From Hydractinia symbiolongicarpus (taxonomy: Eukaryota; Cnidaria; Hydrozoa; Anthoathecata; Hydractiniidae), in assembly GCF_029227915.1 (NCBI RefSeq), contig NC_079877.1, positions 29,847,851 through 29,911,850 of the forward strand: DNA of 64,000 bases, written 5' to 3'. Below the pieces are notes generated by a model. The model was not told the DNA's origin. It did not search any database and worked only from the letters and a program-made list of their open reading frames with translations. Numbering within the stretch: position 1 is the stretch's first letter; the number at the start of each line of letters is the position of its first letter. Both the position numbers and the translations under genes were made by a program. This document shows, piece by piece, positions 11,752 through 24,446 of the stretch.

Positions 11752-12136
11752 ACTAATCATACATGTCTGAAAAGTACGACGGACAAACGTTTTTATTTTC
11801 GCTTAACCATTTTGCCTAGAAAAATGCGCGAACGTTTAAGAAGGATGTATCACAAGTTTCGCTTGCATGCAGGACGGGATCGCTAAAACTGCTTGACTGT
11901 GCAGGTATTTCCGCCCACAATCAGGCAAAACTATCTGAATTGATGAAAAGTCACGGGACGAATGCACTTGCAATGGAATGGGCAGAGCTGGTTGGGTATC
12001 AACGTATTATTTTGCGTCACTTACTTATTTGAATTTTTCATATATTTCGGTCATTTTTACATGTCATCTAGTGCTTAAATACGCGTAAATACTATTTTCT
12101 TTGCACTCTCGTCGACATTATGTATTTGAAAAACCG

Positions 12137-12218
12137 GGCAGGATGGCCGAGCGGTCTAAGGCGCTGGTTTAAGGCACCAGTCACTTCGGTGGCGCGAGTT
12201 CGAATCTCGCTCCTGTCA
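12137..12218 (+). tRNA. tRNA-Leu(AAG), intact
   Basis: Agrees with the copy at 959 throughout. Confidence 0.93.
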
Positions 12219-12729
12219 TCTTATATCGCATGACCGGAAATGTCCTCGGACAGAGAATATTGATTACGCTTAAAAACTTCGTCCCCAGAAAGACGCAAAT
12301 TTTAGAAAAAGTATAATTAACAAGTCTTTGTCGCATTGGGAAAAAGTGTCACTTGTACCACTTGATTTTGCGGAAAATTTCGTTTATTTTTCGAAACAGA
12401 GATCTAAAGCGTTTAAACGACAGGAGATTTGGATTTACAGCTTGTTAAGAGCGATAGTCCGAATGAAACGTTCTTACAGTCATGTTCAACATTTTTCTTG
12501 ATAATTGCATAATTTTTAACATTTAACCCACAAGAGTATAATTTTCGGCGCTTCATTATTGTACCCACGCAATGTGAACTTGTCAAAGTTTACTTGTCAA
12601 CGGACAGACTTAGGACTTCGGATCTTAGGTTAATTGGTTAGAGCAAAAACTTTCCTGCTAATGTCAGCATAAGCCATTTTTGGTTTACTTGAACTTTTTT
12701 GGGACGGGGACTTTATATCTTAAAAAGAA

Positions 12730-12811
12730 GGCAGGATGGCCGAGCAGTCTAAGGCGCTGGTTTTAGGCACCAGTCACTTTGGTGGCGCGAGTTCGAATCT
12801 CGCTCCTGTCA
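12730..12811 (+). tRNA. tRNA-Leu(UAG), near intact
   Basis: Acceptor GGCAGGA/TCCTGTC, anticodon TAG. D loop GAGCAGTC carries one G to A change; variable loop TTTG. Confidence 0.85.
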
Positions 12812-13195
12812 ACTAATCATACATGTCTGAAAAGTACGTCGGTCAAACGTTTTTATTCCGCTTAACTGTTTTGCCTAGAAAAATGCGCGAACGTTTAAAA
12901 AGGATGTATCACAAGTTTCGCTTGCATGCAGGACGGGATCGCTAAAACTGCTTGACTGTGCAGGTAATTCCGCCCACAATCAGGCAAAACTCTCTTAATT
13001 GATGAAGAGTCACGGGACGAATGAACTTGCAATGGAATGTGCAGAGCTGGTTGGGTATCAACGTATTATTTTGCGTCACTTACTTATTTGAATTTTTCAT
13101 TCATTTCGGTCATTTTTACATGTCATCTAGTGCTTAATTACGCGTAAATACTATTTTCTCTGCACGCTCGTCGACATTATGTATTTGAAAAACCG

Positions 13196-13277
13196 GGCAG
13201 GATGGCCGAGCGGTCTAAGGCGCTGGTTTAAGGCACCAGTCACTTCGGTGGCGCGAGTTCGAATCTCGCTCCTGTCA
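13196..13277 (+). tRNA. tRNA-Leu(AAG), intact
   Basis: Agrees with the copy at 959 throughout. Confidence 0.93.
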
Positions 13278-13788
13278 TCTTATATCGCATGAGCGGAAAT
13301 GTCCTCGGACAGAGAATATTGATTACGCTTAAAAACTTCGTCCCCAGAAAGCCGAAAATTTTAGAAAAAGTATAATTAACAAGTCTTTGTCGCATTGGGG
13401 AAAAATGGCACTTGTACCACTTGATTTTGCGGAAAATTTCGTTTATTTTTCGAAACATAGATCTAAAGCGCTTAAACGACAGGAGATTTCGATTTACAGC
13501 TTGTTAAGAGCATTTGTCCGAATGAAACGTTCTTTCAGTCATGTTCAACATATTTCTTGATAATTGCATAATTTTTAACATTTAACCCACAAGAGTATAA
13601 TTTTCGGCGCTTCATTATTGTACCCACGCAATGTGAACTTGTCAAAGTTTACTTGTCAACGGACAGACTTAGGACTTCGGATCTTAGGTTAATTAGTTAG
13701 AGCAAAAACTTTCCTGCTAATGTCAGCATAAGCCATTTTTGGTTTACTTGAACTTTTTTGGGACGGGGACTTTATATCTTAAAAAGTA

Positions 13789-13870
13789 GGCAGGATGGCC
13801 GAGCGGTCTAAGGCGCTGGTTTTAGGCACCAGTCACTTTGGTGGAGCGAGTTCGAATCTCGCTCCTGTCA
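13789..13870 (+). tRNA. tRNA-Leu(UAG), intact
   Basis: All stems pair, anticodon TAG, A and B boxes canonical. The variable arm ends GTGGAGCGAG. Confidence 0.9.
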
Positions 13871-14254
13871 ACTAATCATACATGTCTGAAAAGTACGTCG
13901 GTCAAACGTTTTCATTCCGCTTAACCATTTTGCCTAGAAAAATGCTCGAACGTTTAAAAAGGATGTATCACAAGTTTCGCTTGCATGCAGGACGGGATCG
14001 CTAAAACTGCTTGACTGTGCAGGTAATTCCGCCCACAATAAGGCAAAACTCTTTTAATTGATGAAGAGTCACGGGACGAATGAACTTGCAATGGAATGTG
14101 CAGAGCTGGTTGGGTATCAACGTATTATTTTGCGTCACTTACTTATTTGAATTTTTCATTCATTTCGGTCATTTTTACATGTCATCTAGTGCTTAAATAC
14201 GCGTAAATACTATTTTCTCTGCACGCTCGTCGACATTATGTATTTGAAAATCCG

Positions 14255-14336
14255 GGCAGGATGGCCGAGCGGTCTTAGGCGCTTGTTTAAGGCACCAGTC
14301 ACTTCGGTGGCGCGAGTTCGAATTTCGCTCCTGTCA
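14255..14336 (+). tRNA. tRNA-Leu(AAG), anticodon-stem mismatch
   Basis: Stem CTTGT/ACCAG has one T-C mismatch. The T stem GCGAG/TTCGC has a G-T wobble. Boxes intact. Confidence 0.7.
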
Positions 14337-14847
14337 TCTTATATCGCATGACCGGAAATGTCCTCGGACAGAGAATATTGATTACGCTTAAAAACTTCGT
14401 CCCCAGAAAGCCGAAAATTTTAGAAAAAGTATAATTAACAAGTCTTTGTGGCATTGGGGAAAAATGGCACTTGTACCACTTGATTTTGCGGAAAATTTCG
14501 TTTATTTTTCGAAACATAGATCTAAAGCGCTTAAAGGACAGGAGATTTCGATTTACAGCTTGTTAAGAGCATTTGTCCGAATGAAACGTTCTTACAGTCA
14601 TGTTCAACATAGTTCTTGATAATTGCATAATTTTTAACATTTCACCCACAAGAGTATAATTTTCGGCGCTTCATTATTGTACCCACGCAATGTGAACTTG
14701 TCAAAGTTTACTTGTCAACGGACAGACGTAGGACTTCGGATCTTAGGTTAATTGGTTAGAGCAAAAACTTTCCTGCTAATGTCAGCATAAGCCATTTTTG
14801 GTTTACTTGAACTTTTTTGGGACGGGGACTTTATATCTTAAAAAGAA

Positions 14848-14929
14848 GGCAGGATGGCCGAGCAGTCTAAGGCGCTGGTTTTAGGCACCAGTCACTTTGG
14901 TGGCGCGAGTTCGAATCTCGCTCCTGTCA
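14848..14929 (+). tRNA. tRNA-Leu(UAG), near intact
   Basis: As at 12730, with D loop GAGCAGTC. Confidence 0.85.
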
Positions 14930-15313
14930 ACTAATCATACATGTCTGAAAAGTATGTCGGTCAAACGTTTTTATTCCGCTTAACTATTTTGCCTAGAAAA
15001 ATGCGCGAACGTTTAAAAAGGATGTATCACAAGTTTCGCTTGCATGCAGGACGGGATCGCTAAAACTGCTTGACTGTGCAGGTAATTCCGCCCACAATAA
15101 GGCAAAACTCTTTTAATTGATGAAGAGTCACGGGACGAATGAACTTGCAATGGAATGTGCAGAGCTGGTTGGGTATCAACGTATTATTTTGCGTCACTTA
15201 CTTATTTGAATTTTTCATTCATTTCGGTCATTTTTACATGTCATCTAGTGCTTAAATACGCGTAAATACTATTTTCTCTGCACGCTCGTCGACATTATGT
15301 ATTTGAAAATCCG

Positions 15314-15395
15314 GGCAGGATGGCCGAGCGGTCTTAGGCGCTTGTTTAAGGCACCAGTCACTTCGGTGGCGCGAGTTCGAATTTCGCTCCTGTCA
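15314..15395 (+). tRNA. tRNA-Leu(AAG), anticodon-stem mismatch
   Basis: CTTGT/ACCAG form, as at 14255. Confidence 0.7.
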
Positions 15396-15906
15396 TCTTA
15401 TATCGCATGACCGGAAATGTCCTCGGACAGAGAATATTGATTACGCTTAAAAACTTCGTCCCCAGAAAGCCGAAAATTTTAGAAAAAGTATAATTAACAA
15501 GTCTTTGTGGCATTGGGGAAAAATGGCACTTGTACCACTTGATTTTGCGGAAAATTTCGTTTATTTTTCGAAACATAGATCTAAAGCGCTTAAAGGACAG
15601 GAGATTTCGATTTACAGCTTGTTAAGAGCATTTGTCCGAATGAAACGTTCTTACAGTCATGTTCAACATAGTTCTTGATAATTGCATAATTTTTAACATT
15701 TAACCTACAAGAGTATAATTTTCGGCGCTTCATTATTGTACCCACGCAATGTGAACTTGTCAAAGTTTACTTGTCAACGGACAGACGTAGGACTTCGGAT
15801 CTTAGGTTAATTGGTTAGAGCAAAAACTTTCCTGCTAATGTCAGCATAAGCCATTTTTGGTTTACTTGAACTTTTTTGGGACGGGGACTTTATATCTTAA
15901 AAAGAA

Positions 15907-15988
15907 GGCAGGATGGCCGAGCAGTCTAAGGCGCTGGTTTTAGGCACCAGTCACTTTGGTGGCGCGAGCTCGAATCTCGCTCCTGTCA
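15907..15988 (+). tRNA. tRNA-Leu(UAG), B-box change
   Basis: D loop GAGCAGTC. The T loop reads GCTCGAATC rather than GTTCGAATC. Confidence 0.75.
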
Positions 15989-16372
15989 ACTAATCATACA
16001 TGTCTGAAAAGTATGTCGGTCAAACGTTTTTATTCCGCTTAACTATTTTGCCTAGAAAAATGCGCGAACGTTTAAAAAGGATGTATCACAAGTTTCGCTT
16101 GCATGCAGGACGGGATCGCTAAAACTGCTTGACTGTGCAGGTAATTCCGCCCACAATCAGGCAAAACTCTCTTAATTGATGAAGAGTCACGGGACGAATG
16201 AACTTGCAATGGAATGTGCAGAGCTGGTTGGGTATCAACGTATTATTTTTCGTCACTTACTTATTTGAATTTTTCATTCATTTCGGTCATTTTTACATGT
16301 CATCTAGTGCTTAATTACGCGTAAATACTATTTTCTCTGCACGCTCGTCGACATTATGTATTTGAAAAACCG

Positions 16373-16454
16373 GGCAGGATGGCCGAGCGGTCTAAGGCGC
16401 TGGTTTAAGGCACCAGTCACTTCGGTGGCGCGAGTTCGAATCTCGCTCCTGTCA
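16373..16454 (+). tRNA. tRNA-Leu(AAG), intact
   Basis: Agrees with the copy at 959. Confidence 0.92.
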
Positions 16455-16965
16455 TCTTATACCGCATGACCGGAAATGTCCTCGGACAGAGAATATTGAT
16501 TACGCTTAAAAACTTCGTCCCCAGAAAGCCGAAAATTTTAGAAAAAGTATAATTAACAAGTCTTTGTCGCATTGGGGAAAAATGGCACTTGTACCACTTG
16601 ATTTTGGGGAAAATTTCGTTTATTTTTCGAAACATAGATCTAAAGCGCTTAAACGACAGGAGATTTCGATTTACAGCTTGTTAAGAGCATTTGTCCGAAT
16701 GAAACGTTCTTACAGTCATGTTCAACATATTTCTTGATAATTGCATAATTTTTAACATTTAACCCACAAGGGTATAATTTTCGGCGCTTCATTATTGTAC
16801 CCACGCAATGTGAACTTGTCAAAGTTTACTTGTCAACGGACAGACGTAGGACTTCGGATCTTAGGTTAATTAGTTAGAGCAAAAACTTTCCTGCTAATGT
16901 CAGCATAAGCCATTTTTGGTTTACTTGAACTTTTTTGGGACGGGGACTTTATATCTTAAAAAGTA

Positions 16966-17047
16966 GGCAGGATGGCCGAGCGGTCTAAGGCGCTGGTTTT
17001 AGGCACCAGTCACTTTGGTGGAGCGAGTTCGAATCTCGCTCCTGTCA
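16966..17047 (+). tRNA. tRNA-Leu(UAG), intact
   Basis: Same form as 13789. Confidence 0.9.
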
Positions 17048-17431
17048 ACTAATCATACATGTCTGAAAAGTACGTCGGTCAAACGTTTTTATTCCGCTTA
17101 ACTATTTTGCCTAGAAAAATGCGCGAACGTTTAAAAAGGATGTATCACAAGTTTCGCTTGCATGCAGGACGGGATCGCTAAAACTGCTTGACTGTGCAGG
17201 TAATTCCGCCCACAATCAGGCAAAACTCTCTTAATTGATGAAGAGTCACGGGACGAATGAACTTGCAATGGAATGTGCAGAGCTGGTTGGGTATCAACGT
17301 ATTATTTTGCGTCACTTACTTATTTGAATTTTTCATTCATTTCGGTCATTTTTACATGTCATCTAGTGCTTAAATACGCGTAAATACTATTTTCTCTGCA
17401 CGCTCGTCGACATTATGTATTTGAAAAACCG

Positions 17432-17513
17432 GGCAGGATGGCCGAGCGGTCTAAGGCGCTGATTTAAGGCACCAGTCACTTCGGTGGCGCGAGTTCGAAT
17501 CTCGCTCCTGTCA
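17432..17513 (+). tRNA. tRNA-Leu(AAG), anticodon-stem mismatch
   Basis: Stem CTGAT/ACCAG has one A-C mismatch; the rest is intact. Confidence 0.75.
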
Positions 17514-18023
17514 TCTTATATCGCATGACGGAAATGTCCTCGGACAGAGAATATTGATTACGCTTAAAAACTTCGACCCCAGAAAGCCGAAAATTTTAGA
17601 AAAAGTATAATTAACAAGTCTTTGTCGCATTGGGGAAAAATGGCACTTGTACCACTTGATTTTGCGGAAAATTTCGTTTATTTTTCGAAACATAGATCTA
17701 AAGCGCTTAAAGGACAGGAGATTTCGATTTACAGCTTGTTAAGAGCATTTGACCGAATGAAACGTTCTTACAGTCATGTTCAACATAGTTCTTGATAATT
17801 GCATAATTTTTAACATTTAACCCACAAGAGTATAATTTTCGGCGCTTCATTATTGTACCCACGCAATGTGAACTTGTCAAAGTTTACTTGTCAACGGACA
17901 GACTTAGGACTTCGGATCTTAGGTTAATTGGTTAGAGCAAAAACTTTCCTGCTAATGTCAGCATAAGCCATTTTTGGTTTACTTGAAATTTTTTGGGACG
18001 GGGACTTTATATCTTAAAAAGAA

Positions 18024-18105
18024 GGCAGGATGGCCGAGCAGTCTAAGGCGCTGGTTTTAGGCACCAGTCACTTTGGTGGCGCGAGTTCGAATCTCGCTCC
18101 TGTCA
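18024..18105 (+). tRNA. tRNA-Leu(UAG), near intact
   Basis: D loop GAGCAGTC; other elements canonical. Confidence 0.85.
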
Positions 18106-18489
18106 ACTAATCATACATGTCTGAAAAGTATGTCGGTCAAACGTTTTTATTCCGCTTAACTATTTTGCCTAGAAAAATGCGCGAACGTTTAAAAAGGATG
18201 TATCACAAGTTTCGCTTCCATGCAGGACGGGATCGCTAAAACTGCTTGACTGTGCAGGTAATTCCGCCCACAATCAGGCAAAACTCTCTTAATTGATGAA
18301 GAGTCACGGGACGAATGAACTTGCAATGGAATGTGCAGAGCTGGTTGGGTATCAACGTATTATTTTTCGTCACTTACTTATTTGAATTTTTCATTCATTT
18401 CGGTCATTTTTACATGTCATCTAGTGCTTAATTACGCGTAAATACTATTTTCTCTGCACGCTCGTCGACATTATGTATTTGAAAAACCG

Positions 18490-18571
18490 GGCAGGATGGC
18501 CGAGCGGTCTAAGGCGCTGGTTTAAGGCACCAGTCACTTCGGTGGCGCGAGTTCGAATCTCGCTCCTGCCA
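18490..18571 (+). tRNA. tRNA-Leu(AAG), fully paired acceptor
   Basis: 3' strand TCCTGCC replaces the usual G2-T71 wobble with a G-C pair. All else is canonical. Confidence 0.93.
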
Positions 18572-19082
18572 TCTTATACCGCATGACCGGAAATGTCCTC
18601 GGACAGAGAATATTGATTACGCTTAAAAACTTCGTCCCCAGAAAGCCGAAAATTTTAGAAAAAGTATAATTAACAAGTCTTTGTCGCATTGGGGAAAAAT
18701 GGCACTTGTACCACTTGATTTTGCGGAAAATTTCGTTTATTTTTCGAAACATAGATCTAAAGCGCTTAAACGACAGGAGATTTCGATTTACAGCTTGTTA
18801 AGAGCATTTGTCCGAATGAAACGTTCTTACAGTCATGTTCAACATATTTCTTGATAATTGCATAATTTTTAACATTTAACCCACAAGGGTATAATTTTCG
18901 GCGCTTCATTATTGTACCCACGCAATGTGAACTTGTCAAAGTTTACTTGTCAACGGACAGACGTAGGACTTCGGATCTTAGGTTAATTAGTTAGAGCAAA
19001 AACTTTCCTGCTAATGTCAGCATAAGCCATTTTTGGTTTACTTGAACTTTTTTGGGACGGGGACTTTATATCTTAAAAAGTA

Positions 19083-19164
19083 GGCAGGATGGCCGAGCGG
19101 TCTAAGGCGCTGGTTTTAGGCACCACTCACTTTGGTGGAGCGAGTTCGAATCTCGCTCCTGTCA
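19083..19164 (+). tRNA. tRNA-Leu(UAG), one anticodon-stem mismatch
   Basis: 3' strand ACCAC gives a C-C mismatch at the top of the anticodon stem. Confidence 0.75.
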
Positions 19165-19548
19165 ACTAATCATACATGTCTGAAAAGTACGTCGGTCAAA
19201 CGTTTTCATTCCGCTTAACCATTTTGCCTAGAAAAATGCTCGAACGTTTAAAAAGGATGTATCACAAGTTTCGCTTGCATGCAGGACGGGATCGCTAAAA
19301 CTGCTTGACTGTGCAGGTAATTCCGCCCACAATAAGGCAAAACTCTCTTAATTGATGAAGAGTCACGGGACGAATGAACTTGCAATGGAATGTGCAGAGC
19401 TGGTTGGGTATCAACGTATTATTTTGCGTCACTTACTTATTTGAATTTTTCATTCATTTCGGTCAATTTTACATGTCATCTAGTGCTTAAATACGCGAAA
19501 ATACTATTTTCTCTGCACGCTCGTCGACATTATGTATTTGAAAATCCG

Positions 19549-19630
19549 GGCAGGATGGCCGAGCGGTCTTAGGCGCTTGTTTAAGGCACCAGTCACTTCG
19601 GTGGCGCGAGTTCGAATTTCGCTCCTGTCA
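19549..19630 (+). tRNA. tRNA-Leu(AAG), anticodon-stem mismatch
   Basis: CTTGT/ACCAG form, as at 14255. Confidence 0.7.
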
Positions 19631-20141
19631 TCTTATATCGCATGACCGGAAATGTCCTCGGACAGAGAATATTGATTACGCTTAAAAACTTCGTCCCCAG
19701 AAAGCCGAAAATTTTAGAAAAAGTATAATTAACAAGTCTTTGTGGCATTGGGGAAAAATGGCACTTGTACCACTTGATTTTGCGGAAAATTTCGTTTATT
19801 TTTCGAAACAGAGATCTAAAGCGCTTAAACGACAGGAGATTTCGATTTACAGCTTGTTAAGAGCAATTGTCCGAATGAAACGTTCTTACAGTCATGTTCA
19901 ACATATTTCTTGATAATTGCATAATTTTTAACATTTAACCCACAAGAGTAAAATTTTCGGCGCTTCATTATTGTACCCACGCAATGTGAACTTGTCAAAG
20001 TTTACTTGTCAACGGACAGACTTAGGACTTCGGATCTTAGGTTAATTGGTTAGAGCAAAAACTTTCCTGCTAATGTCAGCATAAGCCATTTTTGGTTTAC
20101 TTGAACTTTTTTGGGACGGGGACTTTATATCTTAAAAAGAA

Positions 20142-20223
20142 GGCAGGATGGCCGAGCAGTCTAAGGCGCTGGTTTTAGGCACCAGTCACTTTGGTGGAGC
20201 GAGTTCGAATCTCGATCCTGTCA
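20142..20223 (+). tRNA. tRNA-Leu(UAG), T-stem mismatch
   Basis: T stem GCGAG/CTCGA has one G-A mismatch; D loop GAGCAGTC. Confidence 0.75.
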
Positions 20224-20607
20224 ACTAATCATACATGTCTGAAAAGTACGTCGGTCAAACGTTTTCATTCCGCTTAACCATTTTGCCTAGAAAAATGCTC
20301 GAACGTTTAAAAAGGATGTATCACAAGTTTCGCTTGCATGCAGGACGGGATCGCTAAAACTGCTTGACTGTGCAGGTAATTCCGCCCACAATCAGGCAAA
20401 ACTCTCTTAATTGATGAAGAGTCACGGGACGAATGAACTTGCAATGGAATGTGCAGAGCTGGTTGGGTATCAACGTATTATTTTGCGTCACTTACTTATT
20501 TGAATTTTTCATTCATTTCGGTCATTTTTACATGTCATCTAGTGCTTAAATACGCGTAAATACTATTTTCTCTGCACGCTCGTCGACATTATGTATTTGA
20601 AAAACCG

Positions 20608-20689
20608 GGCAGGATGGCCGAGCGGTCTAAGGCGCTGGTTTAAGGCACCAGTCACTTCGGTGGCGCCAGTTCGAATCTCGCTCCTGTCA
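20608..20689 (+). tRNA. tRNA-Leu(AAG), T-stem mismatch
   Basis: T stem GCCAG/CTCGC has a C-C mismatch. Anticodon arm and acceptor are intact. Confidence 0.75.
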
Positions 20690-21199
20690 TCTTATATCGC
20701 ATGACGGAAATGTCCTCGGACAGAGAATATTGATTACGCTTAAAAACTTCGACACCAGAAAGCCGAAAATTTTAGAAAAAGTATAATTAACAAGTCTTTG
20801 TCGCATTGGGGAAAAATGGCACTTGTACCACTTGATTTTGCGGAAAATTTCGTTTATTTTTCGAAACATAGATCTAAAGCGCTTAAACGACAGGAGATTT
20901 CGATTTACAGCTTGTTAAGAGCATTTGTCCGAATGAAACGTTCTTACAGTCATGTTCAACATATTTTTTGATAATTGCATAATTTTTAACATTTAACCCA
21001 CAAGAGTATAATTTTCGGCGCTTCATTATTGTACCCACGCAATGTGAACTTGTCAAAGTTTACTTGTCAACGGACAGACTTAGGACTTCGGATCTTAGGT
21101 TAATTAGTTAGAGCAAAAGCTTTCCTGCTAATGTCAGCATAAGCCATTTTTAGTTTACTTGAACTTTTTTGGGACGGGGACTTTATATCTTAAAAAGTA

Positions 21200-21281
21200 G
21201 ACAGGATGGCCGAGCGGTCTAAGGCGCTGGTTTTAGGCACCAGTCACTTTGGTGGAGCGAGTTCGAATCTCGCTCCTGTCA
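21200..21281 (+). tRNA. tRNA-Leu(UAG), fully paired acceptor
   Basis: 5' strand GACAGGA pairs perfectly with TCCTGTC, A2-T71 replacing the usual G-T. Anticodon TAG and boxes canonical. Confidence 0.92.
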
Positions 21282-21665
21282 ACTAATCATACATGTCTGA
21301 AAAGTACGTCGGTCAAACGTTTTCATTCCGCTTAACCATTTTGCCTAGAAAAATGCTCGAACGTTTAAAAAGGATGTATCACAAGTTTCGCTTGCATGCA
21401 GGACGGGATCGCTAAAACTGCTTGACTGTGCAGGTAATTCCGCCCACAATCAGGCAAAACTCTCTAAATTGATGAAAAGTCACGGGACGAATACACTTGC
21501 AATGGAATGGGTAGAGCTGGTTGGGTATCAACGTATTATTTTGCGTCACTTACTTATTTCAATATTCCATATATTTCGGTCATTTTTACATGTCATCTAC
21601 TGCTTAAATACGTGTAAATACTATTTTCCTTGCACTCTCGTCCACATTATGTATTTGAAAAACCG

Positions 21666-21734
21666 GGCAGGATGGCCGAGCGGTCTAAGGTGTTGGTCAC
21701 TTCGGTGACGCGAGTTCGAATCTCGCTCCTGTCA
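21666..21734 (+). pseudogene. tRNA-Leu lacking anticodon loop
   Basis: At 69 nt, it has lost 13 bases covering the anticodon loop and the 3' strand of the anticodon stem. Acceptor, D arm and T arm remain. Confidence 0.85.
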
Positions 21735-22245
21735 TCTTATATCGCATGACCGGAAATATCCTGGGACAGAGAATATTGATTACGCTTAAAAACTTCGTCC
21801 TGAGAAAGACGCAAATTTTAGAAAAAGTATAATTAACAAGTCTTTGTCGCATTGGGGAAAAATGTCACTTGTACCACTTGATTTTGCGGAAAATTTCGTT
21901 TATTTTTCGAAACAGAGATCTAAAGCGCTTAAACGACAGGAGATTTCGATTTACAGCTTGTTAAGAGCGATTGTCCGAATGAAACGTTCTTACAGTTATG
22001 TTCAACATATTTCTTGCTAATTGCATAATTTTTAACATTTAACCCACAAGAGTATAATTTTTGGCGTTTCATTATTGTACCCACGCAATGTGAACTTGTC
22101 AAAGTTTACTTGTCAACGGACAGACTTAGGACTTCGGATCTTAGGTTAATTAGTTAGAGTAAAAACTTTCCTGCTAATGTCAGCATAAGCCTTTTTTGGT
22201 TTACTTGAACTTTTTTGGGACGGAGACTTTATATCTTAAAAAGTA

Positions 22246-22327
22246 GGCAGGATGGCCGAGCGGTCTAAGGCGCTGGTTTTAGGCACCAGTCACTTCGGTG
22301 GCGCGAGTTCGAATCTCGCTCCTGTCA
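22246..22327 (+). tRNA. tRNA-Leu(UAG), intact (reference copy)
   Basis: Acceptor GGCAGGA/TCCTGTC, A box TGGCCGAGCGG, anticodon stem CTGGT/ACCAG with loop TTTAGGC (anticodon TAG), variable arm CAC-TTCG-GTG, T stem GCGAG/CTCGC, B box GTTCGAATC, discriminator A. It reads CUA, and possibly other CUN, leucine codons. Confidence 0.93.
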
Positions 22328-22712
22328 ACTAGTCATACATGTCTGAAAAGTACGTCAGGCAAACATTTTTATTTCCGCTTAACTATTTTGCCTAGAAAAA
22401 TGCGCGAACGTTTAAAAAGGATGTATCACAAGTTTCGCTTGCATGCAGGACGGGATCGCTAAAACTGCTTGACTGTGCAGGTAATTCCGCCCACAATAAG
22501 GCAAAACTCTTTTAATTGATGAAGAGTCACGGGACGAATGAACTTGCAATGGAATGTGCAGAGCTGGTTGGGTATCAACGTATTATTTTGCGTCACTTAC
22601 TTATTTGAATTTTTCATTCATTTCGGTCATTTTTACATGTCATCTAGTGCTTAAATACGCGTAAATACTATTTTCTCTGCACGCTCGTCGACATTATGTA
22701 TTTGAAAATCCG

Positions 22713-22794
22713 GGCAGGATGGCCGAGCGGTCTTAGGCGCTTGTTTAAGGCACCAGTCACTTCGGTGGCGCGAGTTCGAATTTCGCTCCTGTCA
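22713..22794 (+). tRNA. tRNA-Leu(AAG), anticodon-stem mismatch
   Basis: CTTGT/ACCAG form; counterpart of 15314. Confidence 0.7.
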
Positions 22795-23305
22795 TCTTAT
22801 ATCGCATGACCGGAAATGTCCTCGGACAGAGAATATTGATTACGCTTAAAAACTTCGTCCCCAGAAAGCCGAAAATTTTAGAAAAAGTATAATTAACAAG
22901 TCTTTGTGGCATTGGGGAAAAATGGCACTTGTACCACTTGATTTTGCGGAAAATTTCGTTTATTTTTCGAAACATAGATCTAAAGCGCTTAAAGGACAGG
23001 AGATTTCGATTTACAGCTTGTTAAGAGCATTTGTCCGAATGAAACGTTCTTACAGTCATGTTCAACATAGTTCTTGATAATTGCATAATTTTTAACATTT
23101 AACCCACAAGAGTATAATTTTCGGCGCTTCATTATTGTACCCACGCAATGTGAACTTGTCAAAGTTTACTTGTCAACGGACAGACGTAGGACTTCGGATC
23201 TTAGGTTAATTGGTTAGAGCAAAAACTTTCCTGCTAATGTCAGCATAAGCCATTTTTGGTTTACTTGAACTTTTTTGGGACGGGGACTTTATATCTTAAA
23301 AAGAA

Positions 23306-23387
23306 GGCAGGATGGCCGAGCAGTCTAAGGCGCTGGTTTTAGGCACCAGTCACTTTGGTGGCGCGAGTTCGAATCTCGCTCCTGTCA
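23306..23387 (+). tRNA. tRNA-Leu(UAG), near intact
   Basis: D loop GAGCAGTC. Unlike its partner at 15907, the B box is canonical. Confidence 0.85.
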
Positions 23388-23771
23388 ACTAATCATACAT
23401 GTCTGAAAAGTATGTCGGTCAAACGTTTTTATTCCGCTTAACTATTTTGCCTAGAAAAATGCGCGAACGTTTAAAAAGGATGTATCACAAGTTTCGCTTG
23501 TATGCAGGACGGGATCGCTAAAACTGCTTGACTGTGCAGGTAATTCCGCCCACAATCAGGCAAAACTCTCTTAATTGATGAAGAGTCACGGGACGAATGA
23601 ACTTGCAATGGAATGTGCAGAGCTGGTTGGGTATCAACGTATTATTTTTCGTCACTTACTTATTTGAATTTTTCATTCATTTCGGTCATTTTTACATGTC
23701 ATCTAGTGCTTAATTACGCGTAAATACTATTTTCTCTGCACGCTCGTCGACATTATGTATTTGAAAAACCG

Positions 23772-23853
23772 GGCAGGATGGCCGAGCCGTCTAAGGCGCT
23801 GGTTTAAGGCACCAGTCACTTCGGTGGCGCGAGTTCGAATCTCGCTCCTGTCA
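23772..23853 (+). tRNA. tRNA-Leu(AAG), D-loop change
   Basis: D loop GAGCCGTC, so one of the two invariant-type G residues is changed. Other parts canonical. Confidence 0.8.
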
Positions 23854-24364
23854 TCTTATACCGCATGACCGGAAATGTCCTCGGACAGAGAATATTGATT
23901 ACGCTTAAAAACTTCGTCCCCAGAAAGCCGAAAATTTTAGAAAAAGTATAATTAACAAGTCTTTGTCGCATTGGGGAAAAATGGCACTTGTACCACTTGA
24001 TTTTGGGGAAAATTTCGTTTATTTTTCGAAACATAGATCTAAAGCGCTTAAACGACAGGAGATTTCGATTTACAGCTTGTTAAGAGCATTTGTCCGAATG
24101 AAACGTTCTTACAGTCATGTTCAACATATTTCTTGATAATTGCATAATTTTTAACATTTAACCCACAAGGGTATAATTTTCGGCGCTTCATTATTGTACC
24201 CACGCAATGTGAACTTGTCAAAGTTTACTTGTCAACGGACAGACGTAGGACTTCGGATCTTAGGTTAATTAGTTAGAGCAAAAACTTTCCTGCTAATGTC
24301 AGCATAAGCCATTTTTGGTTTACTTGAACTTTTTTGGGACGGGGACTTTATATCTTAAAAAGTA

Positions 24365-24446
24365 GGCAGGATGGCCGAGCGGTCTAAGGCGCTGGTTTTA
24401 GGCACCAGTCACTTTGGTGGAGCGAGTTCGAATCTCGCTCCTGTCA
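24365..24446 (+). tRNA. tRNA-Leu(UAG), intact
   Basis: Counterpart of 16966; all stems pair. Confidence 0.9.

Larger units (their letters stand above)
14986..22384 (+). repeat. Higher-order repeat, copy 1 (seven units)
   Basis: Positions here recur 7,399 bases later. Landmarks include the tRNA genes at 15314, 16373, 17432, 18490, 19549, 20608 and the anticodon-deleted one at 21666, which reappear at 22713, 23772, 24831, 25889, 26948, 28007 and 29065. The length is seven times 1,059 less 14 bases, mostly explained by the 13-base deletion in the last AAG gene. Only a handful of base differences were seen. The two edges are approximate. Confidence 0.9.

Noticed and set aside
20038-20064. TTAGGTTAATTGGTTAGAGCA in every spacer, resembling a tRNA D arm
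   Set aside because: No anticodon arm, T arm or B box follows at the right distance, and the D stem does not pair well. Treated as coincidence.
21469-21708. Plus-strand 79-codon frame (also at 28868 and 36731) ending in the tRNA gene
   Set aside because: It ends inside a tRNA pseudogene and depends on the 13-base deletion; it is a by-product of the repeat.
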